Part shown: positions 42,401-51,378 of the stretch, in pieces
How the letters are laid out: every line of letters starts with the position of its first letter
Numbering within the stretch: the stretch's first letter is position 1
NCBI RefSeq assembly: GCF_040790665.1
Contig: NZ_CP160849.1
Coordinates: 2,443,501 to 2,507,500 of the forward strand
Direction: 5' to 3'
Source of the DNA: Sulfitobacter pontiacus
GTDB taxonomy: Bacteria > Pseudomonadota > Alphaproteobacteria > Rhodobacterales > Rhodobacteraceae
DNA length: 64,000 nt
Notes under the pieces: model-generated
Told to the model about the DNA's origin: nothing
Seen by the model: the letters and a program-made list of their open reading frames with translations, nothing else
The model's database searches: none
Program-made: the position numbers and the translations under genes

Positions 42401-43392
42401 TCTATGACCCCGCGCCCTTCGATGACGAATTGGTCGCGTTGAAACCCTTTGTCGCGCCCGTACCGGTGAACGCGCTGTTTCTGGACCTGCCGCTGCTGCG
42501 CGGTGACGAGGTGCCCCATGCGCCGCATATTGCGGCCAGCGCACGGCAATGGCCGGGCAACGTCGCGGTCTATGCCTCTGGCGGGGAAACGAATTTCAGG
42601 TTGAACACCCTGATGCCCTTACGCGCGACAATGGGGGGCACGCAAAACGACATGGCACATGCGCGCCCCGGTGTGGTGGATCGCGGGCAGGCGCTGCAGG
42701 TCACGCTGACCAGCGGTGTGTTAGAAAGTGTTGATGAGGCCGATCTGCTGGGCGGGGCCAATCTGGCAGCGATCGGCGACGGCTCTGCCGACCGGTGGGA
42801 GGTGTTCCAGTTCGCGCGGGCCGATCTGATCGCCCCGCAAACTTATCTTCTGCGCGACCGGCTGCGCGGGCAAGCGGGGTCGGATGGGGTGATGCCGGAT
42901 GTCTGGCCAGCGGGATCGCAGTTTGTGCTGCTCGACTCTGTCCCTCGCCAGATCGAGCTGAGCCCGAACCTGTTGCGGATCGCGCAGACCTATCGCATCG
43001 GGCCTGCGGGCCGTCCGCTGAACGACCCAAGCTACGTTCAAAAAACCGAGAGCTTTGACGGCACCGGGCTGCGCCCCTATCGGCCCTGCCACCTGCGAAT
43101 AACAGAAGAGGCGGGGGCGTTGCGGTTTGGCTGGATACGCCGGACGCGGATCAATGGCGACGGGTGGACGGAGTTCGATGTGCCACTGGCCGAGGAAAGC
43201 GAGCAATATCAGCTGCGTATCCTGCAAAACGGTGTTGTCCTGCGCGAAGAGCTCGTGGACCGCGCAAGCTGGACCTATACCGCCCAAATGCGCGCAGCTG
43301 ACGGGGCGGCGGGGCCTGCGTTGATCAGTGTTGCGCAGGTTTCTGCGCTATACGGGGCGGGGACCGCGCTGTTTGGCGAGATCAATTTGTGA
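39460..43392 (+). CDS. g15: GTA g15, megatron (tail tip and host-contact protein)
   Basis: 1310 residues, the usual size. A glycine-rich hydrophobic start (AGAAIGGSVGGTLAGLSS) that may act in the membrane; the phage-tail part with YSYSVSLAIALCEGEITSIGRIWADGEEI near residue 110; a TIM-barrel glycoside-hydrolase-like domain around residues 430-740 (MSRFILHYAALC, FIGIDNYMPLSDWRDG, KPIWFTEYGCAAVDKG); and C-terminal fibronectin-like and receptor-binding parts (VALKPFVAPVPVNALF onward). It closes the tail and leads penetration of the recipient envelope. Last gene of the cluster. Confidence 0.95.
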   Translation: MATILLSTAGAAIGGSVGGTLAGLSSVAIGRAVGATLGRVIDQRLLGQGAQAVETGKVDRFRLTQAGEGAAIAQVYGRMRVGGQVIWASDFAETTTVTGGGGGKGAPSTPQTTEYSYSVSLAIALCEGEITSIGRIWADGEEISAHALNMAVYRGTRDQLPDPTIAAIEGADAVPAYRGTAYVVMENLGLGQFGNRVPQFSFEVLRAEEPDAPAADISVTHGVKGVALIPGTGEYALATTPVHYTDGQGGRWSANVSTPDGRSDFTAALEDATQDLPQLAAASLVVSWFGDDLRCGECRLRPKVESAEDEGENMPWQVAGLTRGTAEVIAREDDRPVYGGTPADAAVIEAIHAIQAAGKAVMFYPFILMDQLEGNALPDPYSDAGTQPKLPWRGRITLAKAPGQAGSSDGTLSAHNEVAAFFGTVTAADFTVAGGQVIYSGPQEWSMSRFILHYAALCKAAGGVEAFCIGTEMRGLTQIRGAGNSFVAVQAFRALAAEARLLLGAGTKISYAADWSEYFGYHPQDGSGDVFFHLDPLWADDTIDFIGIDNYMPLSDWRDGTDHLDAQQSDSIYALDYLAGNVAGGEGFDWYYHSPEARAAQRRTPITDGTHGEPWVYRYKDLRGWWENLHHNRIGGARAAEPTGWLPGSKPIWFTEYGCAAVDKGTNQPNKFLDLKSSESSLPRYSSGARDELMQMQYLRAVADHWRDPAHNPISAAYGGPMVDMTRAFVWAWDTRPYPFFPNNRALWSDGRNYARGHWLNGRSAALPLSELVAAICRRAGVNDFDTSGLYGYVRGYVVDEVADARAALQPLMLRYGFDAVERDGVLRFIMRDGLDAVPLNRETLAVSGDLEAPVEQSREAEAELSGRLRLRFVQADGDYEVIAEEAILPDDATHAVAMSEFNMALTRAEGHQTAERWLIEARVAREGVRLALPPSMMDVGAGDVIALPPDDGEGEALYRVDRVEMGEMSLIEAVRIEPEVYDPAPFDDELVALKPFVAPVPVNALFLDLPLLRGDEVPHAPHIAASARQWPGNVAVYASGGETNFRLNTLMPLRATMGGTQNDMAHARPGVVDRGQALQVTLTSGVLESVDEADLLGGANLAAIGDGSADRWEVFQFARADLIAPQTYLLRDRLRGQAGSDGVMPDVWPAGSQFVLLDSVPRQIELSPNLLRIAQTYRIGPAGRPLNDPSYVQKTESFDGTGLRPYRPCHLRITEEAGALRFGWIRRTRINGDGWTEFDVPLAEESEQYQLRILQNGVVLREELVDRASWTYTAQMRAADGAAGPALISVAQVSALYGAGTALFGEINL

Positions 43393-43424
43393 TAAACTGC
43401 GCGTGTAAACCCTTGGCTTTGCGT

Positions 43425-43452
43425 TTGGCACTTGGGCGGAACCTGCTATATC
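43425..43452 (+). promoter_or_regulatory. Candidate cysE promoter
   Basis: TTGGCA (43425-43430), 16-bp spacer, TATATC (43447-43452), 24 nt before the cysE ATG and 33 nt after the g15 stop. It suggests that cysE can be expressed apart from the GTA genes. Confidence 0.55.
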
Positions 43453-43476
43453 GTGGGGACAAAGAAGGATGGTCTT

Positions 43477-44298
43477 ATGGCAAATGCACGCACGAATATC
43501 GCCACGGTGGATCCGGTTTGGGATCAGATCCAGACGGAAGCACAGAATGCTGTCCGCGATGAGCCGCTGATTGGCGGTTTTGTCCACGCCACGATTCTGC
43601 ACCATAAATCCATCGAGAAAGCGCTATCCTACCGTATCGCGGCGAAGCTGGCCTCGAATGAAATGTCGATGATGGTGGTCCATGAGATGGTGGAGGAGGC
43701 CTTTGCCAGTGATCCCGACCTGATCAAGGCGGCACGTGCCGATCTGGTGGCGATTTACGAGCGTGACCCCGCCTGCCACCGGCTGTTGCAACCGATCCTG
43801 TATTTCAAAGGCTATCAGGCCGTGCAGGCCTACCGTGTGGGCCATCACCTGTGGAAACAAGGTAAACGGGATCTGGCCTATTTCGTGCAGATGCGCGTGA
43901 GCGAGATTTTTGGCGTCGATATCCACCCTGCCGCGACGATCGGCAAGGGAATCATGATCGACCACGCCCATTCCGTCGTGATTGGCGAAACCGCGGTCGT
44001 GGGCGACAACGTGTCGATGCTGCACTCGGTCACTTTGGGCGGGACGGGCAAGGAGGAGCAGGATCGTCACCCGAAGATTGGCAACGGCGTATTGATCGGC
44101 GCGGGGGCGAAGGTGTTGGGTAATATCTCTATCGGGCATTGCTCGCGCATTGCGGCGGGGTCTGTCGTGCTGGAATCGGTGCCGCCCTGCAAGACCGTCG
44201 CGGGCATCCCTGCGCGCGTTGTCGGTGAAGCGGGCTGCGATCAGCCGTCGGTCTTGATGGACCACATGCTGGGGCCGCAGGGCGAAATTAATATGTAA
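43477..44298 (+). CDS. cysE: Serine O-acetyltransferase
   Basis: 273 residues from the ATG at 43477. CysE acetylates serine with acetyl-CoA, the first step of cysteine synthesis. N-terminal helical domain (VWDQIQTEAQNAVRDEPLIGGFVHATIL) and a left-handed beta helix of hexapeptide repeats with DIHPAATIGKGIMIDHAHSVVIGETAVVGDNVSMLHSVTLGGTGK, HPKIGNGVLIGAGAKVLGN and the catalytic His. Being directly beside the GTA cluster is a recurrent Rhodobacterales arrangement, though its own promoter suggests independent use. Confidence 0.96.
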   Translation: MANARTNIATVDPVWDQIQTEAQNAVRDEPLIGGFVHATILHHKSIEKALSYRIAAKLASNEMSMMVVHEMVEEAFASDPDLIKAARADLVAIYERDPACHRLLQPILYFKGYQAVQAYRVGHHLWKQGKRDLAYFVQMRVSEIFGVDIHPAATIGKGIMIDHAHSVVIGETAVVGDNVSMLHSVTLGGTGKEEQDRHPKIGNGVLIGAGAKVLGNISIGHCSRIAAGSVVLESVPPCKTVAGIPARVVGEAGCDQPSVLMDHMLGPQGEINM

Positions 44299-44335
44299 TT
44301 TTGGGGCTTGGGGCCGGGCGCCTTAGTCGCGAGGC

Positions 44336-44374
44336 AAAAAGGCCGGACCCGTCATTGGGGCCGGCCTTTTTTTT
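44336..44374. terminator. Bidirectional terminator between cysE and pdhC
   Basis: Stem AAAAAGGCCGG / CCGGCCTTTTT with a 14-nt loop and T8 on the plus side and A-run (T on minus) on the other. It serves cysE on the plus strand and pdhC on the minus strand. Confidence 0.9.
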
Positions 44375-44435
44375 GTGAGGCCGGGGGCTGTCTGCCCCCG
44401 GACCCCCGAGGATTTGGATCCATTTGGAAGAGGGG

Positions 44436-45779
44436 TTACGCCAGCATCATCATGGGGTTTTCGAGATTGTCCTTGATGGCGCTGAGCAGCTGCGCGCCCA
44501 AGGCTCCGTCGATGACGCGGTGATCGACAGAGAGGGTGACTGACATCACCGTGGCGACGGCGAGTTCCCCGTCCTTGCCGACGACGGGTTTCTTGACCCC
44601 TGCGCCGACGGCCAAAATCGCGCCATGGGGTGGGTTGATGACCGCGTCGAAGTTGTCGATCCCGAACATGCCGAGGTTCGAGATGGCGAAGCTGCCGCCC
44701 TGATATTCATGCGGCGCAAGCTTGCGGTCGCGTGCACGGGTGGCGAGGTCTTTCATCTCTGCCGAGAGGGTCGAGAGCGATTTCATCTCGGCGTCTTTCA
44801 GCACAGGCGTGAACAGGCCGCCTTCGATGGCCACGGCGACGGCCACATCCGAGGGCTTGAGCTTGAGGATGCGGTCACCGGCCCAGACTGCATTGGCGTC
44901 AGACACGGTTTGCAGCGCCAGAGCGCAGGCCTTGATGATGAAGTCATTGACCGACAGCTTCACGTCGCGGGCTTCGAGTTGCTTGTTCAGCTCACCGCGG
45001 AACTTCAGAAGCGCGTCGAGCTCGATGTCGCGGCGCAGGTAGAAATGCGGGATCGACTGTTTGGCTTCGGTCAGGCGCGCGGCGATGGTCTTGCGCATGC
45101 CGTTGAGGGAGATTTCCTCGAACGCGCGGCCTTCGTAGATTTTCATCACAGCGTCGGCGGAAGGGCCCGCAGCAGGGGCCGCTGTGGCTGCCGGTGCGCT
45201 GGCGGTTTGCGTGCTTTCGGCCGGTTTGGCTTTGGTGCTACCGGCGGAGGCTGCCTCCACATCTGCTTTGATAATGCGACCATGCGGGCCAGAGCCGGAG
45301 AGTTCGGTCAGGTCCACGCCTTTGTCTGCCGCGATGCGACGGGCCAGCGGTGTCACAAATAGCCGTTTGCCGTCACTGCCCTTGGGCGCGGCGGGGGCGG
45401 ATGTGCCTGTGTCGTTGGCGTCGCTTTCGCCGCGGCCGTAGCCTTTTTCAGGGGCCGCGTCCTGGTCGGGGGCATCTTCCTTGGCGCTGTCCTTGGCAGC
45501 CGGGGCAGGGGCGCTGTCAATGTCTGACGCTTCTTCGCCCTCTTCCAGCAGCACGGCGATGGGGGTGTTCACCTTGACGCCTTCGCTGCCGTCACCGATC
45601 AGGATCTTCCCGATGGTGCCTTCGTCGACGGCTTCGAATTCCATCGTCGCCTTGTCGGTTTCAATCTCGCACAGGATATCACCGGAGGAGACGCTATCCC
45701 CTTCAGAGACAAGCCATTTCGCCAGCGTGCCTTCTTCCATCGTGGGGCTGAGGGCGGGCATGAGGATTTCTATGGGCAT
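44436..45779 (-). CDS. pdhC: Pyruvate dehydrogenase E2, dihydrolipoamide acetyltransferase
   Basis: 447 residues. One lipoyl domain (residues 1-80, lipoyl-lysine in [14 protein letters not shown]), an Ala/Pro-rich linker, the E1/E3-binding domain ([34 protein letters not shown]) and the acetyltransferase with [21 protein letters not shown] and the catalytic [15 protein letters not shown] near the end. It makes acetyl-CoA in the core of the PDH complex. Last gene of pdhA-pdhB-pdhC; 12 nt follow pdhB. Its lipoyl domain is close in DNA to that of pdhB. Confidence 0.97.
   Translation of the reverse strand: MPIEILMPALSPTMEEGTLAKWLVSEGDSVSSGDILCEIETDKATMEFEAVDEGTIGKILIGDGSEGVKVNTPIAVLLEEGEEASDIDSAPAPAAKDSAKEDAPDQDAAPEKGYGRGESDANDTGTSAPAAPKGSDGKRLFVTPLARRIAADKGVDLTELSGSGPHGRIIKADVEAASAGSTKAKPAESTQTASAPAATAAPAAGPSADAVMKIYEGRAFEEISLNGMRKTIAARLTEAKQSIPHFYLRRDIELDALLKFRGELNKQLEARDVKLSVNDFIIKACALALQTVSDANAVWAGDRILKLKPSDVAVAVAIEGGLFTPVLKDAEMKSLSTLSAEMKDLATRARDRKLAPHEYQGGSFAISNLGMFGIDNFDAVINPPHGAILAVGAGVKKPVVGKDGELAVATVMSVTLSVDHRVIDGALGAQLLSAIKDNLENPMMMLA
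45610..45647. repeat. 38-bp identical block in the pdhC lipoyl domain (copy 1)
   Basis: 38 consecutive bases are identical to 47020-47057 in pdhB, in the same orientation and 1410 bp apart. They encode the residues just after the lipoyl lysine. The surrounding ~240 bp of each lipoyl domain are also very similar. Confidence 0.85.
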
Positions 45780-45791
45780 GTGGACCGCTCC

Positions 45792-47189
45792 TTACTTGTA
45801 GGTGACTTTTTTGACCGCCGCGATGACCTCGTCCGTGGTGACAAGCGCCAGTTTTTCGAGGTTTGCGGCATAGGGCATGGGCACATCTTTGCCGGTGCAG
45901 TTGATCACCGGTGCGTCCAGATAGTCAAAGGCTTCCTGCATGATCACGCTGGAGATGTAGTTCCCAACGGAGCCTTGTGGCCAGCCCTCTTCGACGGTGA
46001 CAAGGCGGTTGGTCTTCATCACCGACTTGATGATGCTGGCGGTGTCCATCGGACGCAGGGTGCGCAGGTCGATGACTTCGGCGTCGATGCCTTCTTCGGC
46101 CAGCTTTTCAGCGGCTTCCAGCGCATAGGTCATGCCGATGCCAAAGCTGACGATCGTGACATCCGTGCCCTCGCGCCAGATGCGGGCCTTGCCGAAGGGG
46201 ACGGTATAATCCTCGACATCGGGCACATCGAAGGATTTGCCGTACATGATTTCATTTTCAAGGAAAACGACGGGGTTGGGGTCGCGGATCGCGGTTTTCA
46301 TCAAGCCTTTGGCATCGGAGGCAGAGTAGGGCATCGCCACCTTGAGGCCGGGGATCTGCATGTACCACGCGGCGTAGTCTTGGCTGTGCTGCGCGCCGAC
46401 GCGGGCAGCGGCCCCGTTTGGTCCGCGGAAGACCATTGGTGCGCCCATCTGACCGCCGGACATATACAGCGTTTTCGCGGCGGAGTTCAGGATGTGGTCG
46501 ATCGCCTGCATGGCAAAGTTCCAGGTCATGAATTCGACGATGGGGCGCAGCCCGCCAAAGGCAGCACCCACACCGATACCGGCAAACCCGTGTTCGGTGA
46601 TCGGCGTGTCGATGATCCGCTTGGCCCCGAATTCATCCAGCAAACCCTGGGAGATTTTATAGGCACCTTCGTATTCGGCGACTTCCTCGCCCATCAGGAA
46701 CACATCTTCGTCGCGGCGCATTTCTTCGGCCATGGCATCGCGCAGGGCCTCGCGGACGGTCTGCTGTTTCAGCTTGGTGCCTTCGGGCCAGTCGGGCGTG
46801 GTGTCGGTTTCCGGGGCTTTCGGGGCCTCGGCGTCGGGCTTGGCGGCGGCGGGCGCTTTGTCGGATTTAGCGTCGTCGCTGTCGTCGGCTTTGGTCTGTT
46901 CCGCCGGTGCGGCGCTGGACGCGCTGTCGATGTCAGAGGCGTCTTCGCCTTCTTCCAGCAGCACGGCAATGGGGGTGTTGACCTTGACGCCTTCGGTGCC
47001 GGCGTCGATCAGGATCTTGCCGATGGTGCCTTCGTCGACGGCTTCGAATTCCATCGTGGCCTTGTCGGTTTCGATCTCGGCCATGATGTCACCCGAGGAC
47101 ACGGTGTCGCCCTCTTTGACCAGCCATTTGGCAAGCGTGCCTTCTTCCATTGTGGGGCTCAGTGCGGGCATGAGAATTTCGATTGCCAT
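45792..47189 (-). CDS. pdhB: Pyruvate dehydrogenase E1 beta with N-terminal lipoyl domain
   Basis: 465 residues. Residues 1-80 are a lipoyl domain ([14 protein letters not shown]), 81-140 an Ala/Asp/Lys-rich linker and 140-465 the E1 beta subunit ([70 protein letters not shown]). With E1 alpha it decarboxylates pyruvate using thiamine diphosphate. An own lipoyl domain on E1 beta is typical of alphaproteobacteria. Three nt separate it from pdhA. Confidence 0.97.
   Translation of the reverse strand: MAIEILMPALSPTMEEGTLAKWLVKEGDTVSSGDIMAEIETDKATMEFEAVDEGTIGKILIDAGTEGVKVNTPIAVLLEEGEDASDIDSASSAAPAEQTKADDSDDAKSDKAPAAAKPDAEAPKAPETDTTPDWPEGTKLKQQTVREALRDAMAEEMRRDEDVFLMGEEVAEYEGAYKISQGLLDEFGAKRIIDTPITEHGFAGIGVGAAFGGLRPIVEFMTWNFAMQAIDHILNSAAKTLYMSGGQMGAPMVFRGPNGAAARVGAQHSQDYAAWYMQIPGLKVAMPYSASDAKGLMKTAIRDPNPVVFLENEIMYGKSFDVPDVEDYTVPFGKARIWREGTDVTIVSFGIGMTYALEAAEKLAEEGIDAEVIDLRTLRPMDTASIIKSVMKTNRLVTVEEGWPQGSVGNYISSVIMQEAFDYLDAPVINCTGKDVPMPYAANLEKLALVTTDEVIAAVKKVTYK
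47020..47057. repeat. 38-bp identical block in the pdhB lipoyl domain (copy 2)
   Basis: Identical to 45610-45647 in pdhC. The two lipoyl domains differ mostly at third positions outside the block, which suggests conversion between the copies or strong constraint. Confidence 0.85.
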
Positions 47190-47192
47190 GGT

Positions 47193-48203
47193 TCAAGCCT
47201 CCTGTGGGACTTCGGTTGCGTAGATATCTGTCCAAAGCTCTTCTGCCGCGGGTTCGGGGCTTTCTTTGGCAAACTCCGCGCTTGCGTTAACGATTTCCTT
47301 GATCTCTTTGTCGATCGCTTTCAGATCGTCCTCGCTGGCGTGTTTATGTTCCAGCAGGATGTTGCGCACCTGTTCGATGGGGTCGCGTTCGTCGCGCATT
47401 TTTTGCACTTCTTCGCGGGTCCGGTATTTGGCCGGGTCCGACATGGAATGCCCGCGATAGCGGTATGTCTTGATTTCCAGAATATAGGGGCCGTCGCCCG
47501 AGCGGCAGTGTTTCACCGCGCGTTCGCCCGCGTCCTTGACCGCCAGCACATCCATGCCATCCACCGCTTCGCCGGGGATGCCGAAAGCCTTGCCGCGTTC
47601 CCAGATTTCAGCGCTGGAGGTAGAGCGCTGCTGCGAGGTGCCCATGGCATATTGGTTGTTTTCGATGATGAAAATCACCGGCAGTTTCCACAGGGCGGCC
47701 ATGTTGAACGTCTCGTAGACCTGACCCTGGTTCGCGGCACCATCCCCGAAATAGGTAAAGGTAACGTTGTCGTTGCCCTTATACTTGTCCGCAAAGGCGA
47801 TGCCCGCGCCAAGGGGCACGTTTGCACCCACGATACCGTGGCCGCCGTAGAATTTCTTCTCTTTCGAGAACATATGCATAGACCCGCCCTTACCGCGGGA
47901 ATAGCCGCCTTCGCGGCCGGTGAGTTCGGCCATTACCCCGTCGGGGTTCATGCCGCAGGCCAGCATATGCCCGTGGTCGCGGTAGGTGGTGATGCGGCTG
48001 TCGCCGTCCTTGGCCGTGGCTTCAAGCCCGACAACCACCGCTTCTTGTCCGATATACAGGTGGCAAAAACCACCGATCAGCCCCATGCCGTAAAGCTGGC
48101 CCGCTTTTTCCTCGAACCGCCGGATCAGCAGCATATCGCGGTAATAGGCCTTGAGCTCTTCGGCGCTGGCGTTTGTCTTTTTCGTCGGTTTCTGGGCAGC
48201 CAT
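47193..48203 (-). CDS. pdhA: Pyruvate dehydrogenase E1 alpha
   Basis: 336 residues. E1 alpha binds thiamine diphosphate: the GDGAANQGQVYETFNMAALWKLPVIFIIENNQYAMGT segment (residues ~165-200) is the TPP motif, and YRYRGHSMSDPAKYRTREEV near residue 265 is the phosphorylation-loop region of the mitochondrial enzyme. First gene of pdhABC. GGAGGAA lies just before the start, and a palindrome 40 nt upstream is shared with lpd. The operon is divergent from nothing close: ftsB lies further up on the same strand. Confidence 0.97.
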   Translation of the reverse strand: MAAQKPTKKTNASAEELKAYYRDMLLIRRFEEKAGQLYGMGLIGGFCHLYIGQEAVVVGLEATAKDGDSRITTYRDHGHMLACGMNPDGVMAELTGREGGYSRGKGGSMHMFSKEKKFYGGHGIVGANVPLGAGIAFADKYKGNDNVTFTYFGDGAANQGQVYETFNMAALWKLPVIFIIENNQYAMGTSQQRSTSSAEIWERGKAFGIPGEAVDGMDVLAVKDAGERAVKHCRSGDGPYILEIKTYRYRGHSMSDPAKYRTREEVQKMRDERDPIEQVRNILLEHKHASEDDLKAIDKEIKEIVNASAEFAKESPEPAAEELWTDIYATEVPQEA

Positions 48204-48242
48204 GGGGCAATTCCTCCGTAGTTTGTCCCGCGCACGCGCAAA

Positions 48243-48262
48243 ATAGTTTAGCGTTAAACTAT
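48243..48262. promoter_or_regulatory. Palindromic operator upstream of pdhA
   Basis: ATAGTTTA-GCGT-TAAACTAT, perfect 8-bp arms with a 4-bp centre, 40-59 nt upstream of pdhA and overlapping a likely -10. The same arms occur upstream of lpd at 61217-61236. The regulator is not known to me. Confidence 0.75.
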
Positions 48263-48380
48263 CTCTTATCGGATTCGAGCAATGATGGCGAGAGGCATTT
48301 ACAAGTCACGCAATACCCTGCTGGCGGGGCGTGAATTTTTTATGACGCTGCGGGGGATTATGCCGGATGACGCGCGGGTA

Positions 48381-48680
48381 TCAGCGGATCACGATTTCGT
48401 CGGCGCGGATCATCCCCAGCACCTTGCGGGTCTGTTCGTCCAGCAGGTCGAGATCAAGATATTCGTCAGACAGACGATGGGTCAGGTTCTCCATCCGCGC
48501 CACATCGATCTGCACCTGTGCAAGCTGTACCCGCAGATCCTGAGCTTCGGCCACGATCTCGGCGCGGCGGAACAGGCCGTAGTTGCCCTGAATCGCCGCG
48601 AAGGCGAAATAGAGGCTCAGCGCGAAGGCGATCGCGAAAAACAAGAGAGTGCCAAAAGCGGGTTTGCTGCTGCGGTTCAT
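48381..48680 (-). CDS. ftsB: FtsB/DivIC septum formation initiator
   Basis: 99 residues. A short cytoplasmic start, one membrane helix (residues ~10-30, TLLFFAIAFALSLYFAFAAI), then a periplasmic coiled coil (AEIVAEAQDLRVQLAQVQIDVARMENLTHRLSD) and an EYLDLDLLDEQTRKVLGMI end. This is the DivIC/FtsB family of the FtsQLB divisome subcomplex. It is monocistronic or the lead to pdhABC (177 nt separate them). It lies behind pgk on the same strand, separated by 180 nt that contain no gene. Confidence 0.9.
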   Translation of the reverse strand: MNRSSKPAFGTLLFFAIAFALSLYFAFAAIQGNYGLFRRAEIVAEAQDLRVQLAQVQIDVARMENLTHRLSDEYLDLDLLDEQTRKVLGMIRADEIVIR

Positions 48681-48860
48681 GTATCTGCCTTTAATCGTCT
48701 CTTAGTGGACGTTCCCCCAGTATGACACAGGTGATTCGCGAAGGGAATCCCCCGTCTTGCGATTGGCAAGAAAATGTTCATCTTTTTAGGGGGTTGGGCA
48801 AGGATGTCGCATATCTTTCCCGCCAGTCGCATCGCTGTGCCACGACTGGCGGGGATAAGG

Positions 48861-50054
48861 TCAGGCGTCCAGCGCGGCAACGCCGGGGAGGGTCTTGCCT
48901 TCCATCCATTCGAGAAAGGCACCGCCCGCGGTGGAGATATAGGTGAAATCATCCGCCGCACCTGCCTGGTTCAATGCGGCCACGGTGTCGCCACCGCCCG
49001 CCACAGAGATCAGCGCGCCGTCGAGTGTCAGCGCAGCCGCTGCCTTGGCCGCGGCGACTGTCGCGGTGTCGAAGGGGGCGATCTCGAACGCGCCCATGGG
49101 GCCGTTCCAGATCAGAGTTTTCAGGCCGTCAAACGCGTCTTTGACCAGTTCAACCGTCTTTGGGCCTGCGTCCAGTACCATCTGATCCGGTGCCAGCACG
49201 GTATCGGCCCCAAGGGCTGCGACCTCATGCGCCGCATGGGCGGCGAACTCACGCGCGACAAGCCCATCTACGGGCAGCAGGACGCGGCAGCCGGCCTTTT
49301 CGGCCTGTGCCAGAATATCCTTGGCGGTGTCGTAAAAATCGGGTTCAGACAGGGACTTGCCCAGATCAGCGCCCTGCGCGCCCAGAAACGTATTGGCCAT
49401 GCCGCCCCCGATCACCAACAGATCCAGCCGGTTCACGAGGTTTTCCAACAGCTCGATCTTGGTCGATACTTTGGCACCGCCCACCACCGCGCCGACGGGG
49501 CGTTTCGGAGTGGCCAGCGCGGCCTCAAGCGCCGAAAGCTCGGCCTGCATCAAACGGCCCGCACAAGAGGGCAAGAGCCGCGCGACCCCTTCGGTCGACG
49601 CATGGGCACGGTGCGCGGCAGAGAAGGCATCATTGCAATAGATATCGCCCAAACCGGCCAGACGTTTGGCAAAAACGGGGTCGTTCTCGGTCTCGCCCGG
49701 ATAGAAACGGATGTTTTCGAGCAGCAATACATCGGCGGCGTTGATCTCTTCGGTGCCCGCCTCGGCGGCCTCGAGCGTTTCGGCCAGCACGACTTTGCGG
49801 CCCAGGGCAGACTCTAGCGCGGGCAGGACGACACGCAGGCTCAGATCCTGCACGCGTTTGCCCTTGGGGCGGCCAAAATGCGCCAGCAACACAGGGGTGC
49901 CACCTTGTTCCAGAATGTCGCGCAGGGTGGGGATGATCCGCTGGATGCGGGTGTCGTCCGTCACCTTGCCGTTTTCAACCGGCACGTTGATATCCACGCG
50001 CACCAGAACCCGCTTGCCGCGCAGATCCATGTCATCCAATGCTTTCCAGCCCAT
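48861..50054 (-). CDS. pgk: Phosphoglycerate kinase
   Basis: 397 residues from the ATG at 50054 (GAGGGA upstream; a 30-codon longer reading is rejected). Marks: [23 protein letters not shown] at the start, HFGRPKGKR, and the end [44 protein letters not shown] with the hinge and nucleotide-binding glycines. It catalyses 1,3-bisphosphoglycerate + ADP to 3-phosphoglycerate + ATP. It is divergent from the cyclophilin pair, 131 nt away, and apparently monocistronic. Confidence 0.97.
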   Translation of the reverse strand: MGWKALDDMDLRGKRVLVRVDINVPVENGKVTDDTRIQRIIPTLRDILEQGGTPVLLAHFGRPKGKRVQDLSLRVVLPALESALGRKVVLAETLEAAEAGTEEINAADVLLLENIRFYPGETENDPVFAKRLAGLGDIYCNDAFSAAHRAHASTEGVARLLPSCAGRLMQAELSALEAALATPKRPVGAVVGGAKVSTKIELLENLVNRLDLLVIGGGMANTFLGAQGADLGKSLSEPDFYDTAKDILAQAEKAGCRVLLPVDGLVAREFAAHAAHEVAALGADTVLAPDQMVLDAGPKTVELVKDAFDGLKTLIWNGPMGAFEIAPFDTATVAAAKAAAALTLDGALISVAGGGDTVAALNQAGAADDFTYISTAGGAFLEWMEGKTLPGVAALDA

Positions 50055-50185
50055 CTTGTCCCTCGTGTAAAACCACAATTCCCGTCGTGTTTTGCCGTTA
50101 TTGCCGTCAGGGTCAATGGACCCGCTTGGCAATTGCGCTTGCACGTCCTAGGTAATTGCCAACGAAATTCTTAAAGGAGACCGGC

Positions 50186-50692
50186 ATGGCCGAGATCAAA
50201 GACCCCGAAAACACGATCCTGATGGAACTGAAGGGCGGCACTGTCACCATCCAGCTGTTGCCAGATGTGGCCCCCAAACACGTAGAGCGTATGAAAGAAC
50301 TGGCCCGCGCCGGTAAATACGACAACGTGGCCTTTCACCGCGTGATCGAAGGGTTCATGGCGCAGACGGGCGACGTGGCCAACGGCAACATGGAAGACAA
50401 TTTCAACCTGCGCGCCGCGGGGACCGGTGGGTCGGACATGCCGAACCTGCCAGCCGAATTCTCCAAAGTGCCACACGCCCGTGGCAGCATCGGTGCGGCG
50501 CGTTCCGCCAACCCCGATAGCGCGAACAGCCAGTTCTTCATCAACTTCAAAGACAACGACTTCTTGAACGGTCAGTACACCGTGTACGGTCAGGTCATCT
50601 CGGGGATGGAGCATGTGGACGCGATCACCCGTGGCGAGCCGCCAGCGAACCCTGATCGCATGATCAGCGTCAAGGTTGCCGCTGATGCGTAA
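50186..50692 (+). CDS. Cyclophilin-type peptidyl-prolyl isomerase, cytoplasmic
   Basis: 168 residues from the ATG at 50186 with AAAGGAGA upstream. Cyclophilin fold with the catalytic arginine in FHRVIEGFMAQTGD (about residues 50-63), SANPDSANSQFFINFKDNDFLNGQYTVYGQV and the end region. No signal peptide, so PpiB-like. The 3' end overlaps the next cyclophilin gene by 8 nt. The pair is a common arrangement in Rhodobacterales, one in each compartment. Confidence 0.95.
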   Translation: MAEIKDPENTILMELKGGTVTIQLLPDVAPKHVERMKELARAGKYDNVAFHRVIEGFMAQTGDVANGNMEDNFNLRAAGTGGSDMPNLPAEFSKVPHARGSIGAARSANPDSANSQFFINFKDNDFLNGQYTVYGQVISGMEHVDAITRGEPPANPDRMISVKVAADA

Positions 50693-51239
50693 TCTGATTG
50701 CAGCAGGCGTTGCCTCTGCCGTGATGGCAGGGGCGGCTTTTGCGGATGGTCTGGCGATCACCGTGGATGGCGAAGCGCAAGGCACCATCAAGATCGATCT
50801 GGCCGAAGATGTGGCCCCCGCGCATGTGGCACGGCTGAAGGAGCTGGCCGAAGCAGGGGCATACGATGGCGTGGTGTTTCACCGCGTGATCGACGGGTTC
50901 ATGGCGCAGACCGGTGACGTCGAATTTGGCAAGGCCGGTGGGGACACAGGCCGCGCGGGCATGGGCGGTTCCGACTTGCCCGATCTGCCTGCCGAATTCT
51001 CGGACATCCCCTTTGACCGCGGTGTTGTCGGCATGGCCCGCAGCCAAAGCCCGGATTCCGCGAACTCGCAGTTCTTTATCATGTTTGACCAGGGGCACTT
51101 CCTGAACGGGCAATACACCGTTGTGGGCAAAGTGACCGAAGGGCTGGACGTGCTGGACGCGATCAAGCGCGGGACCGGCGGTAACGGTGCTGTCACCGGC
51201 ACGCCCGACCGTATGGTCGAGGTCAAGGTGACCGAATAA
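50685..51239 (+). CDS. Cyclophilin-type peptidyl-prolyl isomerase, periplasmic
   Basis: 184 residues from the ATG at 50685, which overlaps the previous stop. Signal peptide of ~23 residues (MRNLIAAGVASAVMAGAAFAD). The mature part has FHRVIDGFMAQTGDVEFGK, RSQSPDSANSQFFIMFDQGHFLNGQYTVVGKV and ends RMVEVKVTE. PpiA-like, periplasmic. It is closely related to its upstream neighbour, so the two look like a tandem duplication with one copy gaining export. A strong terminator follows. Confidence 0.95.
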   Translation: MRNLIAAGVASAVMAGAAFADGLAITVDGEAQGTIKIDLAEDVAPAHVARLKELAEAGAYDGVVFHRVIDGFMAQTGDVEFGKAGGDTGRAGMGGSDLPDLPAEFSDIPFDRGVVGMARSQSPDSANSQFFIMFDQGHFLNGQYTVVGKVTEGLDVLDAIKRGTGGNGAVTGTPDRMVEVKVTE

Positions 51240-51325
51240 TCATCGCGTAGGGCAGGGGTGCTTGCGCCCTTGCCTCGCTTTGGTCGCGCAGCACTTCGCA
51301 GTCGAAGATTTTGATATCACAACGT

Positions 51326-51357
51326 AAAAGGGCGTCGCAGCAGTGCGACGCCCTTTT
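51326..51357. terminator. Bidirectional terminator after the cyclophilin pair
   Basis: Stem AAAAGGGCGTCGCA / TGCGACGCCCTTTT with a 4-nt loop. Near-symmetric A and T runs let it serve the cyclophilins (plus) and bactofilin (minus). Confidence 0.92.
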
Positions 51358-51378
51358 ACATTCATCACCCTTGTCCGA

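Noticed and set aside
29325-43392. Ordinary prophage
   Set aside because: There is no integrase, repressor, replication or lysis gene and no attachment-site repeats. The gene set, order and short tape measure are those of a Rhodobacter-type GTA, and the flanks are core genes.
45780-48221. An 813-codon plus-strand frame opposite pdhB and pdhA
   Set aside because: It mirrors well-identified PDH genes and has no family motif or ribosome site of its own.
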